Part shown: positions 23,321 through 33,988 of the stretch, one piece after another
Numbering within the stretch: the first letter of the stretch is position 1
Layout of the letters: each line of letters begins with the position of its first letter
Assembly (NCBI GenBank): GCA_034509425.1
Contig: JAVTVJ010001709.1
Coordinates: 146,473-210,472, forward strand
Reading direction: 5' to 3'
Source of the DNA: Eopsaltria australis
Lineage: Eukaryota > Chordata > Aves > Passeriformes > Petroicidae
DNA: 64,000 bases
Notes under the pieces: model-generated
Databases searched by the model: none
What the model was told of the DNA's origin: nothing
Seen by the model: only the letters and a program-made list of their open reading frames with translations
Translations under genes and position numbers: made by a program

Positions 23321-24860
23321 CCTTGGGAGCCAGTGGCTGTACACTGCCCTCTCGCCATCATAGGAAAGAAAATGTGTAAGTCATCATAAGAAAGAAAACT
23401 CAGCTATGGATATCCTGTGTCACAAATTTGGCCCTTGACGGCTGAGGAGAGAGGCTAGGACGCAAAGTATAGAATTACAAAGGTATGTATTTATTCAAGT
23501 GCATGAGATGTCTTAGCCAAACGAGGGATTTTTAGGGGGTTTATAACTTATGCTACAAGGGTATGATATGAATCATCCACCTACTAATGCAGATTTCTAA
23601 TTGTCTGATCATAAACGTGGTACAACACAGCAATATATGTTACAAAAATGTATTTTGTAGGTAGTGCAATATAATTATCTGTCAGCATCCTTGTGATTTA
23701 TCTGTTAATCCAGATGTTTTGATCATTAACTTCTGCAAATTTATTAGGCATCAGCAATTCATGTTTCTCTTAGATATGGATCCTTCAGATAAGAAACCTC
23801 TGTTCCTGCAAAAATTAATTTAGTTGATCACTTGGTCTTAGTAGGGGTCTTGGGTCTCCAGATAATGATTCAGCAATTATACACTAATAATGTTCTTAGC
23901 TCCTATTGACTGTGTGGTCTCAATAATTTATATCATGCCTACTAGAAATGAAAATAAAGATTTGACCAGGTGCCTTGGGACCTTCAAAGCCAGTAAGGAG
24001 GGGAGAAGTCAGCATGGTGCCCAAAAATCTGGAGGCCAGTAGGGAAGGGGAGAAGTCTGCCTAGTGTGAAGGACCTTCAAGACCTTGAGGAGGCAAAAAG
24101 GGACCGATATATGACCAGCTTAGTCACAGAGAATGGCCATTTACCTTTTAAAATGGCATTAGTTATGCTAACCATTTTACCAGAGATCAGGAGCGGGAGG
24201 TACTGGTCACAGCTGTACATAAACTTCCTAGCCTTTTTGGATGCTTTGAAGTACCACCTAGTTTGGTTAGAAATAAAATGGCTGAACTCTTACAGAAGCT
24301 TTGGATGCTATTGAGTAGCTTTGCGTGAGAACCAGGTTCCCTCTGGTCCCAGAAAACTTTGCTTTCTTGATATCCTTTCAAACTAAAGAGAAACAGCCTT
24401 AACTGATGAAAAAAACCCCACAGCCCTCTTAATTTGATGGTAGAATCAAGAACCCTCAGAAATCAAGTGGCTAGATCTTTGCTTGATCTGAATTTGAAGG
24501 AGGAATGATGTCTTGATTCTGATCTGGATCCTCAATATCTTTAAATGCAAATACGACTTTTGCTTTAATGTAACTTTAAAGAAGCAATTATGTTTGAGAT
24601 AACTATCTGACTACCTGTCTAATTTCTCTTTTTCAAGCAAGCTACTGTAGAGCTATCACGGGAATTATTTAAAGTCAACAGAAACAGAAGCCTCCTTCCA
24701 ATGTGTTTCCTTTCTGATATTGTTACAACTGATTAAATTTATTATGCCAGCAGGAACCAACCTATCTTTTAGCAACTTGAATAAAACATAAATAAGTTTC
24801 AAATTCAGGCGATGTAAATTAAATAAATAAAATAGCTCCAATTGGAAGTGAAAGGAATGA
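23321..24860. other. Unrecognised sequence with a possible minus LTR end
   Basis: No gene recognised. From about 23,418 the sequence reads on minus as an LTR-like end, with AATAAA (TTTATT on plus near 23,490) about 75 bp before a GTGACA terminus. The other end was not found. The 82-codon plus frame at 24,066-24,314 has no known domain. Confidence 0.35.
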
Positions 24861-25061
24861 GAAGGAGATGTCTTTACAAACTGTGGGCCTGATGGTTGAT
24901 AAGGCCAGTTACAGAGAGGTGAAAGAAGCAATGGGGGGAACCATAAATTCCATAGGAATTCCACTAATTGACACAGACTGTTGCTCACTCAAGGCCGTGC
25001 TAAATCTCTAGATTTAGAGAAAAATAACAGAGACACAAGGAAAAAGAAAAAGGAGGAGAAG
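24861..25061 (+). mobile_element. 3' internal end of an ERV E-type provirus
   Basis: Closely matches 61,160-61,375, where the same block precedes the ERV E LTR. It encodes a short tail frame (an ATGGTTGATAAGGCC-like start to a TAG after CTAAATCTC) and ends in a purine tract. The rest of the provirus is absent here. The protein it came from was not identified. Confidence 0.65.
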
Positions 25062-25987
25062 TACACATTAGAAAGGGGGTCTATTAGTTGATTTGGGAAG
25101 TCTGTACCTCTCAAATACTTCAGCCAATGGGGAGAGAGAGAAATGTGGCTGGGAAATTAGGATAAAAAGGAGACTGCATCTGCCGCGTCCCTCGGGTATT
25201 CCAAGGCGAGGGCTGACCGCCAGGGTTAGAGTCAGCAACCCGAGCAGCGGCGAGTGAGTGTCCCTGGTGTCAGGTCCACGCTCGCCAGGATCCTGGGACC
25301 CCAAGCCGTGGGTTGCAGCCTTCCGAAGCAGGCAGGCAAAGGCTACCGTGGCTGCCTAAACCGTAGCAAAGCGACGGGCTCCCGAGCCGGAGTAACGACA
25401 CTGAAACAAAGTATCGGGGGATCCGTGCTCCGTGAGCTCTGAGGGCGGAGAGCCTCAGTGGCTGAGAGCCCAGAGCTCAGTTGTGTATCAGACTTTTATT
25501 GTGAACATAACAACCAATAGGATCGGGGCACCGAGGAGGGACAAGGGAGGGACAAGGGGAAGGGGGCCAATGGAGGGTATTTCAGGGAGGGGGGCTGAGA
25601 GAAGGACAAGGGGGAAAACCAACTATCTACCAAACTGAGCTGAACATTCTAGAAACTAAGGGTGATTGACTATTGATAAACATAAGCATAAACAAATGGG
25701 GAGAGGGCAGACAGCCCACTAAAGATCACACCCTCTCTTGGGGCTAACCATCTTTTGCTCTGCCCCAGGGGAGTCTCTACTTCTTCTTGGGCCGGTCCCA
25801 CACACGGTCTTTCCGAGGGGTGGCCTTAGGGGCTGCCACAACGGCCCCCACGTGCATCCTCTAACAGTTTGACAGACACCATGGGAAATGCTCATGACCT
25901 CTCCCTTTATTTGAATAAAGTTACAGGACTCCTCTGTCTCCTTTTTGGACATAAACATCTGGTGTTTGTGGATTACTTTTCCTGACA
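25062..25987 (+). mobile_element. ERV E-type 3' LTR, split by a minus-strand LTR
   Basis: The LTR occupies 25,062-25,180 and 25,875-25,987. The first part carries GGATAAAAAGG (TATA-like) near 25,160; the second carries TTGAATAAAG near 25,911 and ends TTTTCCTGACA. It matches the LTR at 61,376-62,179. No primer site follows, so this is a 3' LTR of a provirus cut on its left side. It shows the undisturbed version of the site that carries an extra LTR at 61,566. Confidence 0.78.
25181..25874 (-). mobile_element. Solo LTR (694 bp), minus strand, inside another LTR
   Basis: On minus it starts TGTCAAACTG and ends ACGCGGCA, with ACAATAAAAG (polyadenylation signal, TTTTATTGT on plus near 25,494) about 310 bp before the end. 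Its R-U5 part is unusually rich in intact CpG, which suggests a fairly recent insertion. No clear target duplication. Confidence 0.68.
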
Positions 25988-26513
25988 GAAGAGACCTACA
26001 ATTATCATCTAGTCAACTGTATAACTATTTCAGGAAAATTTGCCTTCTTTAAGTGAATTCTTGCATACTACAGGAAGTAGTGAATAAAGCCAATCTTTTA
26101 AGATAAATGCTCCAATTACTACTAAATTAAAACTCAACTGTTTCAGATATTACTTCCTTCTGCTAGCAGTGACTTCTGGACAACATATTTAACTAGTTGT
26201 TACAAATTTACATATTTAACTTCTTGTTACAAATCAGCCTTATTTAGAATTGAAAAAACGATTGACAAACATTTAAAAGAAAGAGTCGGTGCTTCAATTT
26301 GAGCAAAATCTCAAAACTAACTGAGATTTAAGAGGTTGGATGAGTTCAGGCTCCAGTTTATTGGGCTAGATGAATTTAACTCAGTAAAAAAGGTTTTTAA
26401 AATGCAACAATTAATACTAGAGAGTTGGTGGATTTTCTGTAAAAATATATAACATATAGATCAAGATTTTTATCCTCAAGATTTGGTCAATATGGAAAAG
26501 TTTTAGTGCCTTC
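25988..26513. other. No gene or recognised repeat
   Basis: AT-rich sequence between LTR insertions, ending in CCTTC at 26,509-26,513, the left target repeat of the next LTR. Confidence 0.4.
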
Positions 26514-27584
26514 TGTATTGGTTTGGCACAGCCTGGTTTTTGGTAGCAGGGGGGCCACAAAGATGGCTCCTGTGAAAAACTCCTGGAAGCTTCTACCATA
26601 TCCAGCAGAGTCAGTCTGATGGCTTTGAAGATGAACATGCTGCTGGCCAAAACTGGGCCAATGAGAGAGGTTGGTAACGCCTCTATGATGATATATTTAA
26701 GAAGAAAATCAAAACAAAGTCACGGGTTTTGCTCCTAGTCAGAGAAGAGGAGGAGGTGAGAACATGTGAAAGAAAACATCATAGCAACACCAAGGTCAGT
26801 GGAGAAGGAGGGGGAGGAGGTGCTCCAGGCACTGGAGCTGAGATTCCTCTGCAGGCCATGGTGAAGACCATGGGGAAGCAGGTTGTCCCCCTGCAGCCCA
26901 TGGATCCACCAGGGATGCAGAGATCCACTGGCAGCCCATGGGGGAGGTGCCCATGCCAGAGTGGGTGGATGCCTGGAGGAGGCTGTGATCCAGTGAGAGA
27001 CCCGGTGGAGAGAGGGGGCCCCTGCTTCCAGGCTGGAGCAGCCTGTCCTTGGAGGACTGCACCCCATGGAATGAGAGACTCACGTCACAGCAGTTTTGGG
27101 AGGACTGTCTGCCTGTGGGAGGGTCTCACATTGCAGCAGGTGCAGTAGGGCTGCTGCTCGTGAGAGTGGACCCAGGCCAGGGAAGTTCACAGAGAACTGT
27201 CTCCCATGGGAGGGACCCCATGGTCTTGCAGGGGAAGGACTCCTCTCCCAGAACAGCAGAAGAAAATCTCAGTGATGAACTAAAACCCCCATGCCCTGTC
27301 TTCCTGTGCTGTTGATGGGAAGGAGGGAGGGGCTGGGGGGAAATGGTGTTTTAAGGGCTTGTTTTGCTTCTCATTATCCTCCTCTGATTCTGTTAGTAAT
27401 AAATTTCACTTTGGAACCCTAAGTTGAGCCTGTTTTGCCCTTGAAGTGTTTTCTCCTGGTCTTTATCTCAAATTGTGAAGCCTTCGTTAACTTTTTTCCC
27501 TCTCCTCTGCCTAACTGTGGCAGGGGAGGGTGAGTGAGCAGCTTTCGTGGGTGACTGATGTTGAGCCAGTGTCAAACCACGACA
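26514..27584 (+). mobile_element. Solo LTR (1,071 bp)
   Basis: Starts TGTATTGGTTTGGCAC and ends AACCACGACA. CCTTC before it and CTTTC after it are a 5-bp target duplication with one change. From about 26,820 to 27,230 it holds imperfect repeats with CAGCCCATGG words, which create long frames on both strands. These are not genes. It resembles the internal repeats at 5040-5400. Confidence 0.85.
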
Positions 27585-27635
27585 CTTTCCCAAATTTCAG
27601 TATCAATCCATGATTAGTTTTTTACCTTTACCAGT

Positions 27636-28234
27636 TCTATTGGGTCTGACTGAGCTGGTGTTCATTTTCCCATAGCAGCTCTCACAGTGCTGTGCTTTGC
27701 ATTGGGAGCTGGAAAGGTGCTGATAACACACCAGTGTTTTGGCTACTGCTGAGCAGCTCTTGCACAGCATCAGCACTGTCTCTCAACATTCCACCCTCCA
27801 TGAGTAGGCTGGGAGTGGGTAAGATCCTGGGAGGGGACACAGCCAGGCCAGCTGAACCAAATTAACCAAAGGAATATTCCATACCATATGACATCAGCTC
27901 AGATATAAAAGCTAAGGGAGGGAGGAGGAATGGGGGGGGGGGGGGGGCAGTTGTTATTTTAGTGTTTGCCTCTTGGAACAACCGCTACACGTACTGAAGC
28001 CCTGCTTCCCAGGAAGTGGTTGGACATTGCTATCTGATGGGAAGTTGAGAATAAACTTTTTTTCCTCCTTGCTTATGCACGTGCAATTTTTCACTTTTTT
28101 TGTTTTAGTTAACTGTCTTATCTCAACCTACTAGTAGTTTTCCATCTTATTTTCTCTCCCCTGCCCTGCTGGGAAGGGGAGTGATAGAGTGGCTTGGTGG
28201 GTATCTGGTGTCTCTCCAAGGTCAACGCACTAGA
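27636..28234 (+). mobile_element. Solo LTR (599 bp), 1070-type
   Basis: Second full copy of the LTR at 1070-1655, with a TCTATTGGG start (TG changed to TC) and a CACTAGA end. CCAGT is duplicated at 27,631-27,635 and 28,235-28,239. It contains GATATAAAAGC near 27,902 and a run of about 16 G near 27,932-27,948. Confidence 0.9.
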
Positions 28235-28239
28235 CCAGT

Positions 28240-28741
28240 GTAGTTACATTGATTTTTGTGAATAAATGATCCCTACTGTGTTTCAAAGAATGATAAACCA
28301 CTGAAAGGAAAAAGAATGTCTAATAAATGTCCCTGGAGGGAAAAGTCACTGATAGTAGTAAGAAATCCCTTTGAAACAGATATGATTTACTGTTATTTAA
28401 GATGAGAGAAACTCTTCAACAAACTGGTCACAGCAAGACAATACTAAATGAATCATACTACTATTTCAGAAATTTAAACCCTTCCACTCCTTACTTGTGT
28501 CTTCACTTCTCCATTACACAGATGCAGTACTCCTCAGGCTTTTGGTAGACAATGTATAGCATTTTGCCCCCTAAATAATTATATTTAGATAGAGAAAATC
28601 TCTATGATAGTCAAAGTAGTCCAAACTATACCTCTTATTTCATTTTTATTTTCTTTATATGGACTTTGAAGCATAAAAGGCTTGATGAGCAACTTAATTT
28701 GCAAATACTGTTAAGAGATGTTAGGAACCTAGCAACCTCCT
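28240..28741. other. No gene or recognised repeat
   Basis: About 500 bp of AT-rich sequence between two LTR insertions. Confidence 0.45.
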
Positions 28742-29702
28742 TGTCTTGGGGATGGTTTATTATCCCATACCATTTTGGGGGGTTTTGATCTGTTTTGTTT
28801 TGTTTGTGCCCAGCGTGGCTGCTGCCCCCGCCCCACCCCCATCCTCCCTAGCTCTGGGACTATCATGATGAATGGGAGCCAATCCGGGGTTTCCGGAGGG
28901 AGCTGGGAGTGGGGGGAGAGGCAGCCCTTCCTTTTCGGCACGGGCTGTTCGACTGGACACACGCGGCCAGTATCTCTGACCAGGAATCCTGCTGTTTCTG
29001 TGGGTTTTGCCTGCTTCTTTTTGGGATGTTTTTTTTTTGTTTTTGTTTTTTTTTTTTTTTTTTTTTTTTTTTTTCTTCGGCACTGTGACTGAGCTTGCCG
29101 GCTGGGCTTCTTTTGCTGCTCTGCTGTCGGGAAGCCTAGAGCCAGCGCGTGCCCCACCAGGACCCGGGAACATCCTCGTTTTTCCCGCCGGGGGGCTGCC
29201 CCCCCCCCACCCTCCGTACAGTCCAGACCCGAAGAACCAGCCAGCGCCAGTGAGAAATCCCGGGGAGCCCTCTCCCTACTGCATTCGGGAGCTGGACTGC
29301 TGCTGCCCAACCCTCGCTGTACCTCTGCCATTGCTCCGGGTTTGTGCTACACTGTAGCTTTTCACCCCCTGCCTGCCAGGAGGTCCTGCCATTCCAGCTT
29401 GCTTCTCCTGAGGTTCCTGCTACAGCTCCTTTTGCTATCCAGAGGGGGCACCGGGATCGGCTGCTCCTGGGGGTTCGTAAAGGAAACCCCTCCTCCATCC
29501 CTTCCTGTCGGCTGCATCCGCCATCGTCCACGTGGAGAAAGGCCGCTGCACCTGCACCACAGCGCCCCCTGCAGCCAAGGGGGAGTCATCGCACCCGCCC
29601 TGCCCGGCTGGGGAGCCACCAGCGCACCTGCCGGCTGTGACCGTAACTACACCAAAGGGGAAAGTGCTTGCCGCCAAGAGAAGGCTGTTACTGGGTTTCT
29701 GG
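28742..29702 (+). mobile_element. Long LTR, third copy, 3' truncated
   Basis: Starts TGTCTTGGGG like 2306-3448 and 5551-6678 but breaks off near a G run at 29,702-29,722, lacking the last 250 bp or so. It contains an interrupted T run at about 29,030-29,074. The stretch near 29,340-29,640 encodes, on both strands, the same translation as 6115-6415, so the copies are close relatives. Confidence 0.85.
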
Positions 29703-30299
29703 GGGCGGGGGGGGGGGGGGGGGTAGGTAAGAATCCACAATTTAAATATCTAGCACTTATTCAATTTTTTCTTTCTTTTTCTGTGCTTTGAGGGTGCTCT
29801 TATTTTTTTTGTTAATAATCAGGGTTTTTTTTCACTTTCACCCCTGGTATTCATTTCTCCCATTGGCAAAAAGGGATTATTGGAGCCCTTCTCTTTAGAG
29901 GAAACGTTAATTCCAGGGCATTTTCTGCTGAAATTTGTCTCAAAACCGAGACACTCTTCCAGCCCAGGACTCCCTCCTGCCCAGTTGCTTAAGCCCAGCC
30001 CAGTATCCTGGGCACCCAGAATCTCTGCCCAGGTTGAGGGACTCAACTCTCACTTATCTGTTTGTAGGTTCAGTCAGTAGCAAAGCTGAACATGTATCCC
30101 AGAAACACACAGAGAGCACACTGACATGGCTGGTTACACAGACCGCCCCAGACAAGGCGCTGCCTTCAACAGCATCTGCATATAACATAAAAAATAGCCA
30201 AGCCCCCTTTCTCCTCTGCCTGGTAGAGATAAAAAGTCACTAGTGAAAGTGCACACACACTTTTGAGGATCCCTCAAGTACTGTCATGGACCCTCTGTC
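29703..30299. other. G run and unrecognised sequence
   Basis: A G-rich run at about 29,700-29,723 followed by some 570 bp without a recognised feature. It may be the start of the degenerate tandem repeat that follows. Confidence 0.4.
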
Positions 30300-31985
30300 T
30301 ATGTGGTAGCCCTGCCCCAATCCCACATCCTCTAACTTGCTTCATGGGTGCCTACTCATGGCTAATTGAGCTTGATGCTGGATAGCAAACAAGCTCATCC
30401 CCCAGGCACTCTACATTCACAAGTCCCCATGGGCATACCTGCATTAACCCTCACCTGCCCAATGCCCCAACCCAGACTCAAGACCCTTCTGCTACTTGCT
30501 GGCAAGTACAGCTTGAAGTTTGCTAGTGAATATGCTTGCACATGCATACCCACACAGCTGGTTTGGGGAAGATACAGACACTCAACTTCTCCCTGCCCCT
30601 TAGCAGTCAGATCTAGGCATGCAAGCTGTGACCTGCAGCCCTGCTCCAGCCATTGGCATTGAGCCTCTCACTTGCCTCACTGATGCTGGTTTCCCCCAAT
30701 ATCTAGCTTTCAGGACACATGCTTTTCCACACTCAGTGGCTGAAGATAAAAGACCCGCATTAATTCCAGTAGCTGATGCTGACCCCCCCTCCCCACTCCA
30801 GTAGCTGACACTACTGGCTATGCAGCACCTATAACCCCAGTCTGACTCTAGAAGCTGACAACAAATTTCACTTGCACACACACAGTTCTCATCAGTAGCT
30901 GGCACTGAGAACCCCACCACTTGCTCCAGTAGCTGGCACCACAGGCCAGGTGTAAGAGAGGGCAGGAAAATCCCTCATCTGCCTCACGATCATCAACAAG
31001 GACAGAGACTGTAAACCCAAAAAACCTCAAGGGGGAAAGAGGACTTTTTGCACAAAGAAGTCCGGGCCAGATCGAGGTGGGATGTCTCCCAAATGCAGGT
31101 GCCCAAAACTGGTACACACTCCTGAGGAAGCTGGTGCAGGCCACGGTACACTGCATCGTCCTTGCCGTTGAGGCAGAAAGGACTGTGTAGGATGGTTTGT
31201 ACTGTACACCTGTTTTGGTACTACAAAACAATGGTCCTTGTTTCCCCCACCTCTTGGCTAGCTGTCCCCCACTTTCAAAAAGACTATAAAGGGACTTTCT
31301 GAAAAGACCCCTAGGAGATCTCCCCACGGACGAAGATGAAATCTATTGGCTCCAGACCACGAGGACTTCGTCGTGCCATTGGTAGCTATTACCCTATCTC
31401 TCTCTCTCTCTCTCAACCCTATATCTCTCTCTCTCCTCTACTGCATAATCGTGTTGTTGGCACTCAATAAAAGTGCTTTTGATTTTGATTGAAACTAAAA
31501 AATACTTGTCCCTGTTTCTTTTGCACTCTGAGATTCGGTTAACGAACCATCACGACTCCCGCTTGTGTTAGCAGATTGTGGCGCCCGGGTTTCCTACATC
31601 CCCTGTTTGACTCCAGTAGATGGCACCAAATCCATTTACTTTGGTCCTCCCAGTAGTTAGGACCTGGTCTTTTCAGATCACAAACATGTGTGCGCACACA
31701 CACACCATAATCATGCCAGTCCTCCCAGTAACTGGTTTTCAGGACACACACTGTTCCCATCCCTGTGGCTGGAGGTTAGACACCACTTGCTCCAGTAGCT
31801 GGCACCGCAGGCCAGGGGTGCTTACACTCCCAGTCTGATTTCAGTAGTTATCACCAAATTCACTCACACCAGTCCCCCCAGTAGCTGGCACTCTGGGTTT
31901 AAAGTCTGCAGGACCCTCCCTAGATCAAAAAAGCTGTGGCCCCTCAACAACTGATACTGACTGATACTAGGACCCCCACTTGCTC
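30300..31985 (+). repeat. Diverged tandem repeat with CCAGTAGCTGGCAC core
   Basis: The words CCAGTAGCTGGCACC or close variants recur about every 40-60 bp (for example near 30,772, 30,798, 30,888, 30,925, 31,612, 31,794, 31,878). They are arranged in larger units of about 200-230 bp that share TTTCAGGACACA, CAGTGGCTG and CAGTCTGA(C/T)T segments. This is an old minisatellite or satellite rather than a gene. It is split by the LTR at 30,951-31,583. Confidence 0.65.
30951..31583 (+). mobile_element. LTR (633 bp) inside the tandem repeat
   Basis: Starts TGTAAGAGAGGGCAGG and matches the solo LTR at 62,424-63,035 over its length, with TCTCTCTCTC tracts near 31,401-31,432, ACTATAAAGG near 31,286 and CAATAAAAG near 31,467. 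It ends GTGGCG, an eroded GTGACA. No target duplication is visible. The TGGCGCCCG just at its end looks like the start of a lysine-type primer site but matches for only nine bases. Confidence 0.85.
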
Positions 31986-32060
31986 CTTTCATAGAATCAT
32001 AGAATATCCTGAGTTGGAAAGGACCCATAAGCATCATGGAGGATCAACATGCAGGTACAT
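31986..32060 (-). mobile_element. CR1 3' tail, minus strand
   Basis: Short CR1 end with the typical avian tail TCATAGAATCATAGAAT followed by TGAGTTGGAAAGGACCC on plus. Only about 75 bp remain. Confidence 0.85.
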
Positions 32061-32104
32061 TTTCCAAAAAAGGAAGATTAAAGAAAATTTCCCCCCTCCC
32101 CCAC

Positions 32105-32686
32105 TTCCCCTGGATAAATAAGACAAGGAAAACTGGTGACCCCCTACATGGAGAAGGTTGAGGTTGTTACCAAATTTTTTTTGCCACAGTTTTCAATGGT
32201 AATCTCTCTTTCCATATCTCTAGAGTCCCTGAACCTCAGGACAGGGACTGGGAGAATGAAGTCACTCTTGTCATAGTAGATCTGGTTTGAGACCACCTGA
32301 GGAACGTGAACATACACAAGTCCATAGGACCCAACAAGATGCATCCCAGGGTCCTGAGGGAATTGGCTAATGTAGTTGCTAAGCCATTCTCTACCATATT
32401 CTAAAAGTCATGGCAGTCAGGCAAACTCCCCAGTGACTGGAAAAAGGAAAGTGTCACACCCATTTTTTAAAAGGCTAAAAAGAACTAGCCTGAACAGTCA
32501 GCCTCACCTCTGTGCCCAGTAAGATCATGGAACAGATCCTTCTGGAAGACACATCAAAACATATGGAAGACGGAGAAGTGATTAGAGATGGCCAACATGG
32601 CTTCAGCAAGGGCAAGTAATGCCTGACTAATCTAGTGGCCTTCTATGATGGGGTGACTGCATCACTGGACAAGGGAAGAGCAACTG
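32105..32686 (+). mobile_element. CR1 LINE fragment, ORF2 part
   Basis: Plus-strand CR1 with the GATGCATCCCAGGGTCCTGAGGG and GGAACAGATCCTTCTGGA segments of the reverse transcriptase region. It is interrupted at 32,687 by a minus-strand LTR fragment and does not resume in the window. No intact frame. Confidence 0.8.
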
Positions 32687-32852
32687 ATAGTGGAGCATAC
32701 ATCGAGATCCGTTCCCCCAATTCCCAGGAAAGTAACCACGGAATTTGCATCCAAACTCTGAGGAGAAGTCCCTTATGCCTTCAGGGTCTTTGTGTAGAGG
32801 CTTCTGCCTCTGTGATGTATGTGCTTTTATAGTTTGTAAAACAGTGTCCCTC
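32687..32852 (-). mobile_element. LTR fragment at the 3' end of ERV A
   Basis: On minus it reads through ACTATAAAAGCAC (TATA-like) to a TGATAGTGGAGC end on plus. It follows the env remnant of ERV A and is probably the remains of that provirus's 3' LTR, although its start is uncertain and it is very short. Confidence 0.4.
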
Positions 32853-33322
32853 GGTCAGGAATATTTATTTTTCTTTATCTCTCCCTACTTCTCCTCTCCA
32901 GACTAAGATGTCGATTCTTAGTTGAGGCCTGAGCCCCTTCTGGCACCAGAGATGACCCCTTGCTGGGCCTTTCAGCCCCTGGGTTATCTCTTTCCATATG
33001 CATCAACCATCTATGGCGGAGAGGGTAGATATGTCCTGCCACAATGATACACATCACACACACTCCGTATAATCACAAAGGAAGTTATTGATGTGGTATA
33101 GTTGAAGTCGCATCCACTTATGATCGTGAAATTACAAATACAGAAGTTAGTACCATTAGTAGTTTCCTTATGAGAATCAATTATAATGGTTGTGCAGGCA
33201 GTTCTCACACAGGCACATCCTCTTCCCACATAATATACCTGTGATTGTGCATGGGTAACCAGGGTCATTTCAAAAACACAAGTACTGTTTTCAACATCTA
33301 GACACAGATCCTCCTTTTCAAC
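32853..33322 (-). pseudogene. env: ERV A env, C-terminal part
   Basis: Minus-strand remnant of a retroviral envelope gene. The frame at 33,011-33,268 is cysteine-rich (clusters CAC, CIC and two single C) with several N-glycosylation sites (NTT-, NFT-like). It continues to about 32,875 in a basic tail. It looks like an ectodomain segment near the membrane, but no clear membrane span is left. It joins, across the LTR at 33,323-33,988, the env segment that ends at 33,989. The assignment rests on position, strand and composition. The env class was not resolved. Confidence 0.5.
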
Positions 33323-33988
33323 TGATGTCGAACTGATTTTTGTCTTTTTTTGCTTTTATATATTCTCTATATTCTTTACACATATATTTGTACCTCTGTA
33401 GCCTATTATTGTATTAATAGTTAGCTCCGTTACTTTTCCCTACCCTGATAGGCAGAAAGACAAAACACATTCCAGAGGATCCAAGCTGGGGGTCCAAGGC
33501 TCCTATCCTATCTTGGTTCTTCCTGGGAGCCAAGGTTGAAAACAGCTCTTCAAGACACATTTTCATAAACAATTTAGTTCCTATCAAAAGGGGGGCTTAA
33601 GAAGATGTGGAACCAAAAAGGGGGAATTACTTCATCGCTTATGCTTCTAATCCCTGGATGTGTTTGAAAAAAGATTGGATGTGGCACTCAGTGCCGTAGT
33701 TTAGTTGAGGTGTTAGGGCATGGGTTGGACTCAATGATCTTGAAGGTCTCTTCCAACCTAGTGATTCTGTGATTCTGTAGTTGGTGATTTTTGTCAATTA
33801 TGCTAATTTGTTAAACTTATAAAACTGTATTCACCCCATGCGGAAGCGGGGGGGGGGGGGCATTTGGGCATTTGGGCATTTTACATATCTGCTCCTTGGA
33901 GGCCTCCAATAAAGACCAGCCTTTATATTATCTCCTATAGTAATTTTGTCTCAAAAGTGTGTTGTTTTATTTCTAGGTCTTTGGGGCA
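33323..33988 (+). mobile_element. LTR, TGATGCC family, inserted in ERV A env
   Basis: Starts TGATGTCGAAC and ends TTGGGGCA. It is homologous to 8540-9058 and 60,612-61,138 and carries AATAAAGACC near 33,908. It is in the opposite orientation to env and is itself interrupted by a CR1 tail at 33,652-33,780. A G run lies near 33,848-33,860. No target duplication is visible. Confidence 0.8.
33652..33780 (+). mobile_element. CR1 3' end inserted in the LTR
   Basis: 129 bp of CR1 3' end finishing with GTGATTCTGTGATTCTGTAG, the CR1 tail repeat. LTR sequence is continuous on both sides, so this is a short, strongly 5'-truncated CR1 insertion and the youngest layer here. Confidence 0.88.

Noticed and set aside
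26729..27315. Overlapping plus and minus frames of about 90-140 codons
   Set aside because: They come from the CAGCCCATGG repeats of the LTR at 26,514-27,584.
31581..31598. Possible tRNA-Lys primer site after the LTR at 30,951
   Set aside because: Only TGGCGCCCG matches, the LTR terminus is eroded, and tandem-repeat sequence follows instead of a leader.
30300..31985. CRISPR-like array of repeated short words
   Set aside because: The spacing is irregular, the repeats are degenerate, and the genome is eukaryotic.
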